A DNA stretch of 64,000 nucleotides. Source: Xiphias gladius (Eukaryota > Chordata > Actinopteri > Istiophoriformes > Xiphiidae). A program made the position numbers and the translations under genes. The stretch lies in NCBI RefSeq assembly GCF_016859285.1, contig NC_053418.1:20884910-20948909 (forward strand), written 5' to 3'. Every line of letters begins with the position of its first letter. Position 1 is the stretch's first letter. The notes below the pieces were generated by a model. The model saw only the letters and a list, made by a program, of their open reading frames with translations, made no database searches and was not told where the DNA came from. This document shows, in pieces, positions 31,301-45,100 of this stretch.

Positions 31301-34300
31301 GAAAACACTTGCTTCTGCAACAAATCCATGGGTTCAAAATCTGAAACAATGTTGATATTACCAATATTAAAATATTTCAAACAAAATTTTCATTGTCAAA
31401 AATTTATACATTGGATTTTTTATAAGGCCATTTATTTTTGGCTCTTTATATACGCTGATGTTGGTTGCATAAGAAAGTCAGAAACGCGTTGGTATGACAA
31501 ACCAATAGGCTATTTTATTGTCCTCTACTTCTCAATCTGTTTTGTTTTTTTGTCCTACTGTACACTCAGATTTAATGGGATGAGGCATTTTTACGGTTTC
31601 CGGCTGAAAGCTCTATGTACTAAACAGTACAGTGAAGGTACTCTGTCTAAATAGGACTGTGGGTCCTTACTGAGCTGACTGAGGCTGGTTGAAGCCGACC
31701 AACATGTAGGTTCTCCTCTCAGCCACCGTTGCCTTCTCCAGCCGGCATCTAACAAATGGGACTGCATGGGTACCTGTTTTCCATAAGAAATAAAGAGATG
31801 AAAAGAGGGCCAGGTGGAGAGTCACAGAATATAAAAAAAACAGTTGGCAGGGTTTCAGATTTATGATCCATGCAATGTTCAGTGCCTTACCGAACCTTCA
31901 TTGTAAAATTTCAATTGGCATGAATAAAAATCTAAACAGTATTCTTTGAAGAACACAAATTGTTTGACATTACAGTATCTGGACTGCTTTCTAGTATTTT
32001 CACAGTCTTCCTGCTCTGGGCTTTGCCTCTGCTGTCCAAGACTTGATTGAAGTCAGAGGACTTGGACCACTCTGCAGAAGCAAAGACACACATCATCTGT
32101 TACGAGGTGTGGCTGCACGATAACAGAAAAGTAAATTCAGTGCACAAAAGTAGATTTTTTAAATTAATATAAAGTTGTTTTTTTTAATATCATAAGGGAC
32201 AAGACACAGAGAAAAGGAATACTACACATCTGACTAATCCATTTCCCTTTATAAATGGCCAGTTCTTATATTGATTGGTATTTGGAAGATTTTTGAGCCA
32301 ATGCATATTCTTTTGCTTTATACCATTGTAAGAAGTAATTATGTTTTCCAACCCCTGCATCACAAACTACAACAATACCTCTGCTCCTGCTACATTGTAG
32401 CGATGTGGCATCCCTAATGCCCCTCCCACCAGACAAACTGTCTTTGTTCATTGGTTCATTAAGAGAGGGATGTGATCCCCTCATCGGACTGAGAGGTGCC
32501 CCAGAGAAAGTCATATTTTCCACGCTCGATGACAGAGACCTGCAGCAGCCATAGGGACGGTCCCTGGGGAGACATGCCCACCTGGGGGATTTCAAAGGTC
32601 TTCCCCGCTGGCTGGAAGATCTCGACCGAGAACTTGGTTGGCTATTGTCCTGAGAAAAGGCAGGATTAACCAAACCCTCAGAGATGTCTCGAGGGTCAGA
32701 CAGAAGGACTGCCTTGCTAGAGGCTCTAGATACTTCTATGTTAGACAGCTGTTCCTGTGTCCTTTCCCCCTCTTGCTCTTCCTCTTCTTCTTCCTCCTCT
32801 TCTTCTTTTCCCTCTTCCTCCTCTTCCATGGAAGTCTCCTCCTGACTGGGATACAGATATGGGTCACAAGTCCAGAGTTTATGATGTGGTGACTCCAACC
32901 CTCTGTGAGAAAGAGGACACCCACAGCGTGATGTACCACAGGACTCACAAGGTGTCTGATCCCTGAAACCCCCAAGATGAACTCCATAAAAGTGAGGGAG
33001 GGACGCATGGGATGCAGGTCTAAAAACCCCAAGCCAGTTCTCATTGGGATGGTCAACAGTAGCAGACTGTGAATCCTAGGTGAAAAAATATGTGTTAAAC
33101 AAAATATTTAAAACTGTAGAAGTCATTAGTTATTGTGTGGTCGTTTTATTGTTATAAACCTGAGAAGACAGTGCTAGGTATCAAAACATGGAAACTGTAT
33201 CAGTCCCTGTAAGAAAATTCTCTTTTGGCTTGGTTCCCCTCAAAGGCTGAGGTCCGGTTTGCACCATTCTCAGCAACAGTTATTATTATAAAGTGACAGC
33301 ATTAAAATAAAAAGCGGTAATTACCTCCTTTGCCCCTTCCTCTCCCTCTTCAGCGTGTTCTTGTTTTCCTCCCCTGCTCCCCCTGGCTCCAACATGGCAC
33401 TCCTGTGATGCCAGTCTACTTGCTGCCAGAGTATTGCCCTTCAGCAACGAAGGGTTGGTACTTTTACAAGACTTGGCCATCAGCCTTCGTATATTAAGTA
33501 CATCACAGTCTGCTCCACTTCTGTGCGGGAGGGTCCAGCTGTGAGGAAGGATGTGCTGGGAAGCTGTGACGGGTTGACACTGAGCCAGACGTGCCTCCTC
33601 CTGATGTAGGCTGTCAGAAGCAGAGAGCAAGGTGAGGGTGTCCACAGCCAGTGCCGACAGGTCCTGGAGTTGACCTAGCTGACAGTCCAACTCTGACAGG
33701 CTGTCCTGAATGAAGATGACCTTCTCTGAGACCTCCACCACCATCATGCACATCTCCTCTGCTCTAGTGGAACAAAATAAAAAAAAAAATAAAAATAATA
33801 ATAATGATCTTACATGTTTGCTGTTCTTGCCATATACCAAATCTCACAGCTGACAAAAACAATCAACACAGTCAACTATAAGCTCATACCAATGTCACAA
33901 TGTGACTTACTTTTTAAAGTCGCTAACAGGAGACTTTAAGAAATTATGTAATTTTGTATAATACTGCATGTCACATATAAATTAAGAGGCTTTGACAAAA
34001 GCAAATCGACTAAATATAAACTGAGGATTGAAGCCTGTGTTAGTAGGAAACGAATACCTACTCACTAGATTGTGGGACAAGGTAAATCAAATTTATACCT
34101 AATTACCAGAAAAATCAGAGAAAAGAAAGTTGCACCCGAAGATCATTTATACTAAAAACTCTAACATGAATGATGTTACTACTCACATGCACTTCATTTA
34201 TCTGTGATTTATCTGAGTCAGAAAAAAAGGGTCCTTTTTAGAAAACCATGATTTCACTGACATTCAGCCATCATCTTGGGATGGAGGCATCTACTTAAGT

Positions 34301-37300
34301 ACTTCATTATCCATTTACAGAAATCATAATGACGGAAGGAGCCACTGTGGGTGTTATAGAGGGAAGAATGTATTAGTTTTGGCATTGGACGTGGGTGTTT
34401 TGACCTTCCACTTACTATGGGAAGTATAACCACTTTACTTCACTGCACCAAATCCAACTTGTACAGGTCAACAGCAAATATGTATGTCTTTAGTTAATAA
34501 AACAATCTTCTCAGCTACAGTCTTATCGACCAGTCAAAGCGCTATGCACTACATGCCACATTCACCCATTCACAAACACACTCACACATACTGATGGCAT
34601 GGGGTTAGGGTTAGGGTCTACAACACTGATATCATCCTGTACAAGGATCCAAGTGAAACAAACCTTAAGGCCAGTAAGTAGCTAGCAGTCGTAATTTTGC
34701 AGGAGAAGGGAACAGGCCCCGGTGTAGTGGGAACACAAGTCATCCTCCAAGATAACACAAATTGAGAAGCATCCCTTTAATTCCACATTGCACACTCCTG
34801 GTTTATACTAATCCATTAGAATATCAAACCAACCTCTCAGCTGTGGCTCTGATCCTGTTAATTTGACTGCTGTGGAGACCTTCACTCTTCTCATGGAAGT
34901 AGGCCTGTACACATTTCTCCTCAAACTCATGGAGCCTCTTACGATCCTCATGGCCCAGGTAGAGCTCTGGTAAAGACATGTATGACAGGAGAAGTGACTG
35001 TATTACTAAACGTGCTGTGAACTAACTTGTAAGATGTGTATAAACAACTGCTGTATTACGTTTCTATCCACACACACAAAAACTGTAGTACTCACTAAGT
35101 CCAGAACCTCTCTCCTCACGCTCAGCATCTCCACTAAATCTCCTGTAGATGGCTGTCAAACCCAGGGTCATGTGACTGAGGAGGATAAGGGGGGGAGGCA
35201 ACCATGGCCTCTCCTGATAGGTCATTATGTAGCGATAACGGTTGTACTTCCACAGTTTATTGGATGTTGATGCCATGTCAAAGTAGATGTTGCTGTTGGG
35301 AAGACAACCTTCAGTTAAATAAAAGTACTCTTTTTTGGGGGTCTTCCACTGTAAAAATTACATTTGATTTTTTTTTTTTTAATGAACATGCTTACTTAAA
35401 AAATGCGATTAGAATGTTGACCATGATGATATACTGGAAGAACATATAGACAGCCTGGAGGAATGGCGTAAGAAATGAAGCAGGAGGACATGGATTACCA
35501 TCATCACATGCTGTTAACACACACAAACACAAACACACAGACCTTACACTAGTGGCAATCAATACCTTCATCAACAGTGGGAATAAACTGTAAAATCTTC
35601 AGGAGTCATTTTTGAGTTAGTGGCCAAATTATGTTTGTAAATCATTTACCAGTATCACAATGTATTACTTTTTATTCACAGTCCCTTTGCAGCTACAGTA
35701 TATGTTGTATACATGCAGTATCAACTTCATGAATTAGTTAAAGTCCTGAAACAATGAGGATAACCACAGCCTTCACCTTTAGCCTGCAATTAATAACACA
35801 CATTGTAACACAAAGGTGAGTCAAGCGTGCATCAGCTGAAATTAAGTCAGACTGACTGACTGACTGAATTTTCTCCAGTTCCATTACTCACTTCACTTTA
35901 ACAGTTTTACATCACCTGATCTGTATGTGAATTCTCATGTGGCAAAAGACAAGTGGCAAGTTGACATTGCGGCAATCTAAAGTAAAGCACTTTGACCAAG
36001 AAACTGAAGGCAACACCAAAGTTATCAGAGTTAAATTCAACTAGTTTAAGTCAAAGCTGGTTAATAATTATCTGGTGTTTTCTATTAAATCACTAACGAT
36101 CTATCTCTGTTGCGTAGACCTCTCCAAAGATCATCCAGTAGGGCTGGAAGACTACATCTCGAGCAAGGCTCCAGGATGGCTCCTCATCTGGTGACAGGAT
36201 TGCCTTCCTTGACACCCCGAAGCTCAATAGCACTATTGCCATCATCACCACGATGAAGAACATGTTACTGGTCTGGACAGACACAGAGAGAGGAGAGTGG
36301 GGTGACAAAAAAAAAAAAATCTCCACTTTCTTCCTCTCCAAGTGTTTTCCTGTCTCTACTCACCATCTTAGTGATCATGGTGAGGTAAGGACCAGCATGC
36401 TGATTGACAGCTAGCAGATCTGTTACCCTGATGAACCAGAAGATGATGTCCAGACAGTAAGTGATGCGCCCTGCTGTCCGGTAGGGATCAGCATGCCAGC
36501 GCAGTCCCAGTCCAGCCAGGAAGAGCAGAATGGCAATGAAATCTGACTTGTTCCAGTACTCTGAGAACCAAATCTTCAGCTTGTGGCTCAGCTTCCTTGG
36601 CTCAGACATTAGTACCTAATTAAGAGGTATATATATTTGTTATGTAGCATTAACCTGTACTGCTGTATCAAACAAGAGTCTTTTCTATTGTATTATGTTC
36701 TAATTACTTTCATTTTATTGTCAACACAACACTTTTGTAGTAATGCTTTCTGTAGAAAATGGATCACAAATGCATACACCAATTCACATTAATAGCTGAA
36801 TAATTACAAATGATAGAAGAGAGATAAAGAAGAGAAAATGTCTACTGGCTCTCTCACCTCTCTGGTTTTCTCCATTGCAGTGGACAAGATGTACGTTATG
36901 ACCAGCCACTCCTGAACACTGGGTTGATCCCCCATCTTCACCAGGACGACATAGGAGAATAACATCAGAAAGGCCAAGTAGAACATCTAAAATGGAGACA
37001 GAGACAAAAACAAATTAGGAGAGAGACATGAAAAATATACATTACTTGACACACTTACTGCATTAAAGACAAGGAGGTACGCTAGGCCCATCCATTTAAT
37101 GTGTTTTCAGTAGGAGAAATACTTTACATTTATTTACAAGTATAACAACACGCAGTCCACCTACTGTGTGAAACCAGAACTTGACAACAGGAGCTGTGTA
37201 GAATTCATAGAGTCTTGTGATCCAGGAAAGACACTGCATGGTCACAGAGGACACAGTTTCTGACAATGGCCCAAGACATTTGTCATGGAAAGACAGGCCT

Positions 37301-40300
37301 CTCTCTGCATCCTGACTGCCCTATGAGAGCAGGGTAGAGTTGGATAGGAGAAAAGAATGGAAAGCAAGACAAGAGAAGTACGACACCAAGGCTATTAGCA
37401 TTCTGGTTCCAGTTTGAAAACAATGCTAGGTAATTCACTATTGGCACTTTACCGTGTGATCAGTTCCCTCGAAGGCTGGTACTGACTTCACAGAGTCAAG
37501 ACCAAACAGCATTGCCTCATGGGACTGTGGTACATGGCACATTTCAGCTTTGCTTTTAAACTCCAGTAGCAAGATGGCAGGGGGCAGAAGAAGGCTCACA
37601 ATTATCTGGAAGAAAGAGATAACAAGTGTGGCATGTAAGCTTGTATAACTAATCAGAAACATCAGGAAACATAAGCTTAATTGAGCAATATTCTTGTTGA
37701 TTAACATTGAATCAAATAACTTATCATAATGTGAAGGTGACGCTGGGAGTGTCAATCCCACTCACAAATATTCATTTGTGTTTTTACATCAATGTACATA
37801 AATCATACACTAATGCAAGAAAATCTTTGTTATGACTACTACATCAGAGTAAACTTTACAGGTGTAATAAATGTAAACATAATATGAATTTTATCTGCTT
37901 CATCTGACAACTCTCGCAATGTTTACAATTTTTACCTTCAAAAAGGAGTTTTTTCTCATGTTGAGCGGTCCAGTCCAGAGATCTGTGAGGAGGGTCTGGG
38001 TGCAGGAGTGTGAGACAAATGGTCTGTGACATGAGGAGACAGCCATTTGCAGACAGGTGAAGTGGCTCCATGCCTCCATCTCTGAAGTCAACAGCTTCAT
38101 GGCCATCTGCTCGTTCTGACGAAATGCACCGTCTAACACGTCCACCGCCAGCTGACCAAACTCACTAAGACACAGAGGCAGGAGAGGCATGCAATTATTT
38201 GCAGGTTTCCACTGAAAGAACTGTATAAAGTCCATAATAATTTCAGAAAATATACATATATGAAACATACAACAAAAACCCATCTGCTGTTACTCCCAAA
38301 CCGATTAAAGGATCTTTTAATACAAAGACTCACAGTACACAAGACTAGATTAGACTGTAATTAGATGGTCATATTTACTGACTGGGTCTTAAACCATACT
38401 ACTACAAACCTTTACTAGGATTGTCCCCATATGTTGACTACTGACAACACACTCACAGTGAATATGCCTTGAATCGCTCTGCAATGTTGTCATCCATGTT
38501 ACTCTGCCGTGCCTCGAAGGCCATGGAGCGGTAAAGCTTACAGGCAACTGTGGCACGTGCCAGCGCTTCCTCGCCGTGTTGCCACAGGAACAGTGCCATC
38601 TGCTGCCGCTGTTGAAGCACGGCCCACACAAACAGGTCGTTGAAGTTGAAGGGAACCAGCAATGGAGCATCACCAAGGCCAGGGCTTAACGTGATCTCTC
38701 GACTGCTCCCGGGTGACACATCTTGCTCCTAGATGGAAAAGTTAGAGGTATGGACAAAAGATTGGACAAGGGAATGGAAATGAAGAATGGGAGAGGCCCA
38801 AAGGGAAAAAGAGAGTGAAAAATGCAGGCAAAGGGGTAAAAAAAGAGTGAACAGATAGAGGAATCGGAGAACAGATAGGCATGATAACATAACACAGGTT
38901 ATAATGTAAAAATAAGCTGTTTGTACAAGGCTATTTTAAATATGTTAGGCCTGCCTTAGAGATCTAAAAGGTGCCTAAAAGAAACAGTAGCATGCCTTTA
39001 AGATGGTTGATCTATACAGGACCAGAGACCTGTCAGAGTAGCTATTATATCAGTAAAAGCTAAAGGGGATCCAAATGAATAAATAAAGAGAATTTCTCAA
39101 AAATACATGAAGTATAAGTTTGAATAGCTTTGATGTTGAAGTATGGGTTTAAATGACTTAAGAAAACTTTCCAAAGTACACATCCTTTACTTAAAAAAAC
39201 CCTCCACCAACCTTGCGTCTGTAGGGCTGAGCAGTTCTAAAGAAATGCAGGTCCTGGAGACTCCTGCCCCTTGAAGAGTTTGGTATTAATCTCCGTCTCT
39301 GTTTAGACAAAGAGGTGGAACTGTTCCGTCTTCCCTCCTATAAACAATAATGAGGCGAGTGCATTATTTGCAGGAAAATTCAAGAATAATTACAATCAAC
39401 AAACATAAGTAAATAACCACTATTTTTTCTAGGGCGTTTATCAAAACACAGTGGACAGAAAAACGAGTTCTAACTATCAATGCTCACTTTGTCTTGCAGG
39501 CGACTGTAGGCAGTTCTGAAGTATTTCCGTGTGTAAGTGCTGCGGTACGCTCCTCCTATGAGATACTCTATCACCAGGCCCATGTCAATAAGAGAAAGAC
39601 GGTAACCTACGGGAAGAGAAGTCTACTCACACACACACACAGACAAACACACATGCAAACACACAGATTCCGTAAATACACATTCTATTCAGATGGAGAT
39701 ATGGCTGCTACAGTTATCCGTACGTATCTATATATGCCTATATAGCACATAAATTCACCTCAACTTAATATCCTCTGTAAAAGCCAATAATGTATGAGTA
39801 AAGAGGGTTGCTTGTAACTTAATATTTATATGATTACAGCCACTCTCAACCTCACTGCTTACCTGTTTTGCATCTTCAGCAAGATGGTGCAGAAAATGAT
39901 CCGTCTGTCCCTGTGGCTGTGGAGACAAATTTGTACTATTATTTGGAGACAGACAAGTAAACAAGAAAATACCAACTACAAAATCAAAGCAAAAAAAAAA
40001 ACAAAAACCAACTGGTTACTTTTTAACACAGTTGCTTATTGCAGTTACAGTAGCAGCTCTGGGTTCCTTAGTTTGTTTCTTAGAGGGACTTATTGTCCCA
40101 GAATTATGAATAAGTAAACAGGCTTTAATACACAAAAGATTAAAGCAGTGTGGAGAAAGCCAAGTGTGATTTTAGTGATGACAAAGGGCTCTGTGATCTC
40201 AGAAGCATCCTAAAATAACAACTGGGAAAATACCCTGGATGCAGTTGACCAAGAAACACAGAGAATATTGGTGCAAAACACTTAGAGTGCATTATTGTGA

Positions 40301-41989
40301 TTTCAATCAAAGCCAGAGTTTTGGAATTTGTGCTTGGAGAGCCACAAACAAAAGAACTGAATTTCTTCGGTTTGTATAGCAAAGTGAGAACCAAGGGAAA
40401 ACAAAAGAAGAAATAGCAGAACAAGACGAACAAAAGTACTGTGGGGTGAAGGTCTTTTCTGAAAAAATCTTTTAATAATAGCTTTTTTATTTTTTTTAAT
40501 GTTGCATTTCTATTCTCGAGTCTTCAGTGAAATTAAAAAAAATCAGAAATTGCAAAGGAGAATTGGATAAACATTGGAAGTAGATAGTTATATGATATGT
40601 TTTAATAACCGTGTTGTAGAGCTCTTCGAGGCGATCCACAGTGAGGAAGCGACTCATAGTCATGCCATTGTCAATCAGTAGTTTGACAAAACTGACGCGG
40701 TCCATCACCAGAGCATCCAGCATGGCTTGCTCCAAGGAACCCACCTAGATACAGCACATGAAATGATTACAATCAGTATGATCACTCGACAAAACAAGTG
40801 GAAAATGTACAATATTCGTCCTGTACAATAATGGCATTTAATTAGACAGCTTGCATTAGTGATTCACTTAGTCAGTCTCACCTGCCAATGCTGTCCGTAC
40901 ACCAGGACGTCTTTCTGTGCAATGTCAGCCCTGTCCCAGACAAGAGCCATACTTAGCTGCTCTGCAGGGCTGGCTTTGGTGCCTGTTAATCATACAGAAA
41001 AAAAAAATCAAACAACAGAACTTATGTCTCCGCATTCTTAGGGTATAACACACCTCTTTCATGGCTGACATTTTGACTTTTCATAGCAGGAAAAGCCCAT
41101 GTCAAACCTTAATGATTATTGTTCAATTCAAGTACACCAGAAAGTCATGCTGGTGAGCCAGTCTGCACAATACCAAGCCTGGAACTGGTCAATGTACAAA
41201 GAAGGCAGCAACTGATAATGTTATCAATTACAAATGCGGTTTTCCTGTTAAGACATGTCAAAATGTCTATCGTCACAACCAAGAGGAGAAAAATAAAGTA
41301 CCCTTAAGTGTGGTTGTCAAAATGGCTGCATCAGGCGCCATCTGGTCCTCCGACTCTGAATCAAAGATGGTTATCTGTTGTTCAAAGACACACTAAGTGA
41401 GTAGTCCATGTGTCAAATCACAACACGCATATTACCAAATGATGTTTTACTTACAGACTGTCTGTGATCCATGCACTGCAGGAAGAGAGTGTAGAGGTGA
41501 GAGGCCTCTGCTCTGTCTACCCCAAACACATCTCCAATCCTGACGAGGAAGTCCTCTTTAATGTCTGCATCCAACTGCCTAAAAAAATGCAGTGGGCATG
41601 TAAGTTATATCTGTAACATGTCTGGTCATTAAAGCTGTTACATGAGGCATAAAAAAAAACATGTAGTTTCATTTTACACAATTAGGTGGATACATTAGAC
41701 CTACTACTGTAGATACACTGAGGTAAGAATGCATACCTGTCAACAGCTGTCTGCTTGTGTAAGAAGGCGAGCAGGTCAGCAGCCCTGCCCGAGCCCTCAA
41801 ACACCAACACCGGCACAGGGGGCACATTGCTAACATAGTCCAACACTGTGGACACAATAACAGGGCCTCCCTCCACCACCACACACACCACAGGCACTCC
41901 TTGGTTCAGTCCTACAAAAGTAGGGAGGAGTGGGTGAGTGGGTTTCACACTTCCTGTATGTACCGTACAAACACATACAAACACACAAA

Positions 41990-42046
<57 letters not shown>

Positions 42047-42081
42047 ACACAGACACACACAGACACACACAGACACACACA

Positions 42082-42122
<41 letters not shown>

Positions 42123-45100
42123 ACAGACACACCCTGACTCACGCGGGTGTATCTTCTGTAGTTGGATGTGTTTCTCCAGCTTCCTCCTGAGGCCTTGTTG
42201 GCAGCCATGTTTTCCCAGCGTTCCATCATCCACCAACAGAAAGTGGGAGTGGAAACCATTAAGACAGGCCCTCTTGATCAAAGGGTTCCCCAGTGGCTGG
42301 TAGGGCCTGAAGACCTGAGCCATGTTGAGTGAAAGTCACATTAGGTGCCAACCAGGAGTCAATGAGAGTAAAACAATGCACTAGGATACGTAACAATTGT
42401 TTCGGTGTCACATTGGTTGGGCAGTGTAATATCATTCAACTAGAAAGAAAATTTTAGTACTTACATCTCTGCCTATAAGGTCCATGTTGTTGTCAATCAC
42501 ACCCCACGGTGTGATGCCGATTGTGTTTCGCTTCCTTAGGTTATGGCCCCCGAAGGATTTCACTGCCTCACCTACATACTTAGACACACCTAGAGAGTAT
42601 GTAAAGAGCAGCTGAATGCACAGCAAATATACAATTCAACAGTGTTATAAAGAATTCTGCTGACTTAAGATAGGCATCAAACACATAATTTTGCTGCCTA
42701 ACAATCAAATTCTTCTTTGTGTAACTGCAAACAAATGGACATAGCACTCCGTTGCGTCCCACTGATTAGACCTGGGTTACTAAGAACGAATGGTATGACG
42801 TTTCACACCAGGACCAACACTGATTATACTAAGTCTCATCCTACCGTTAAACTGCCATGTTGGTAATGTGAGTGCATATCGGATACTAACCCAAGATCCA
42901 GCGTCGTTCGAGGGTAATAAGAAATACTGACCCCCATATTCACATATCTTACAACCATTTGTAACACCTACCTGTATTAATGCCATCAGTGAGTATCCAT
43001 GCCCCTGTGCTGAGGGCAGCAGTGATCAGTCCTTTGCTGAAGGCCTGCTTGACTTTAGGGGGCAGGGTGAAGTTTTCTGAGCCTCCCTGGACGGTCAGCA
43101 GAAGCTTGGGTCTCTCCATCTGCCACTCCCTCAGCATCAGTTGGAGCAGCACCTCTGCCTTTGAGTCCACAGCCACACGAACATACTAGAGAGTAAACAC
43201 ATGGAACAGTTTGTAACTGACAGGCTCTTTCTGCTTTTTTTCAGGTACTGCTAGTGTGACTGTTTTGTCCCTACTGATTAAAGTAGTTAGTATCTTTGCT
43301 TTCATAAAGCTCGCTGATGTCTGCTTACATCATAGCAAACCAAAGCTTGTTTAGACAACAATAAAAATCCAGACCCATCTTGTTCACTCTAAGACAAACA
43401 TTTATCTTAATATTAAGGTATTACTTAATATAAGTTATCAATATTTTTGCGTAAATTTGCATTTTTTTCTTTGGCCCAGAAACCCATATACACTTAGTAG
43501 ACTCACAGACCTTGGCCCGGCAGACGCGTGTGGCAGTATCTTGAAAGTCTACGGTCCCATAGGCATTGGTGGGACTGGCTCTGGTATGGGTCTCTATGGA
43601 CCATTCCTCATCCACGACCTGTCCAGGACCAGGACAGAGGGATATAGGAGGAAGCGAGTCTTGCCAAGAGTGCTCCCCTATCAGGCGGCCACAACAACAT
43701 CTGGCCAATGAAAAGATAGGTAATTAAGCATAGCAGGTGGATAGAAACAGAAAACAGAAACAGACATCACTCACTTACATTTCATTGTTCTTTTTGACAC
43801 TTTTGAACTAAAAAAGAAAACGTACTGTAGGTGTATGCTTTGTAAAACATCTCAAAATCAACGGAGGGTTTTTGGGTATAGTTCACAGGCCCCTGACAGG
43901 GCTCCCCCTTGTCTATGTAAGCCAGACTGCAGCAATTCCTACGCTTTTCCTGTCTCCCTTCCTTCCGCTTCACCTTTGACCTTGGGTCTACTTCTGTGTT
44001 TAGTTGTGTCATATTAAAGCCCACAAAATTCACACACATCTGTCAGTGATTCATAGATCTCCTACACTGTTGATAAAATTAACGTCAATACCATTAAGAG
44101 AAATAGAAAGAAAGAAAAAAGAGGAAATGTTGAAATAAAGGGTGTGGGAAAAAGTGACACACAATAAGAACACAAGGGCTTTCTTGGAAAAGGGGGTAGG
44201 GTGTTGGCGGGTATGTCAGGGTTTGAAGATGGTATAAAGGCACCAATAAATGCATAATTCATAAATTCATACCTGATCAAGTTTTGGCATACTTGACATA
44301 CTGGAATACATCTGCAAAAAAAAAAAAAAAAACAGGAAATGACACTTTATCAAAGAATCCACATGATTCCTATTCCTGGAAGGAAGGGCTGAATGCCAAA
44401 TAGTTCTGCTCTTGGAAAAATGTGGTTTACAGCAACTGTTGTTAATATTATACTGTACAATGTAGTAAGCAACAACCCAGCCTCTATTTCATCTGAGAAT
44501 CAGAAAACCTTGTACTGTAAACACCTTCTTGGAAGCCCATCAATGATTCCAGTTTACCTGTGTAGGTCCCGAGAGGAAGGGATAAACTTCACACACTCTC
44601 TCTTGAAGAAAGTCTCCTCAATCCAAGACTTTCGTGACTGAAATAACAAGAGAAAATGTTTACTTACAGTACACAGATCCTGGGGCAGCTAAGCAGTATA
44701 TTCTCTTCTTTACTGTCAAACCCATCTTCCAGCAAGACAACACACCATGCCTGAAAAAAATCGAATTAGTAACCTTCTCAGTGAAGCTCATCGCAGTGCC
44801 GACAACTGCCTACATGTGTGACCCACAGGGAACTAAGCATAGGTCCCTCCCCATCGTAGAAACCTGAACTGCACTCTTAAAAACACTGGCGGGATGTGAG
44901 ATGGAAACGTCAACCTCTCATTCAACATCACAGAAGTCTTTTCATCATGCTTCCCCTGGTCTTTCAAGGTCTGTCCTTCTCCTGTGCCCGTTTTCAGTCT
45001 AGATTTAACAATGGCCTTACTGAGAAGAGCATTGTTGGTAGGAAACATCACACACATCCCCTTCCTGAGATTAGTACACGTGGTTGGGGAGCTGGTGCAC

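Noticed and set aside
31063-31654. Plus-strand open frames of 93 and 166 codons inside TRPM6 introns
   Set aside because: They run antisense through AT-rich intron and parts of small TRPM6 exons, with no domain or splice support.
34600-34618. Telomere-like GGTTAGGGTTAGGG
   Set aside because: Only two to three units, inside a TRPM6 intron beside a dispersed repeat; too short to mark a former telomere.
42001-42120. CRISPR-like regular repeats (AGACACACAC)
   Set aside because: The units are adjacent, low-complexity and without unique spacers; it is a microsatellite in a vertebrate intron.
41682-42323. A 213-codon open frame on the minus strand
   Set aside because: It joins two real TRPM6 exons (7 and 8) across a repeat-filled intron that happens to lack stops. 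Splice sites at 42142 and 41912 and the human alignment show the middle is intron.
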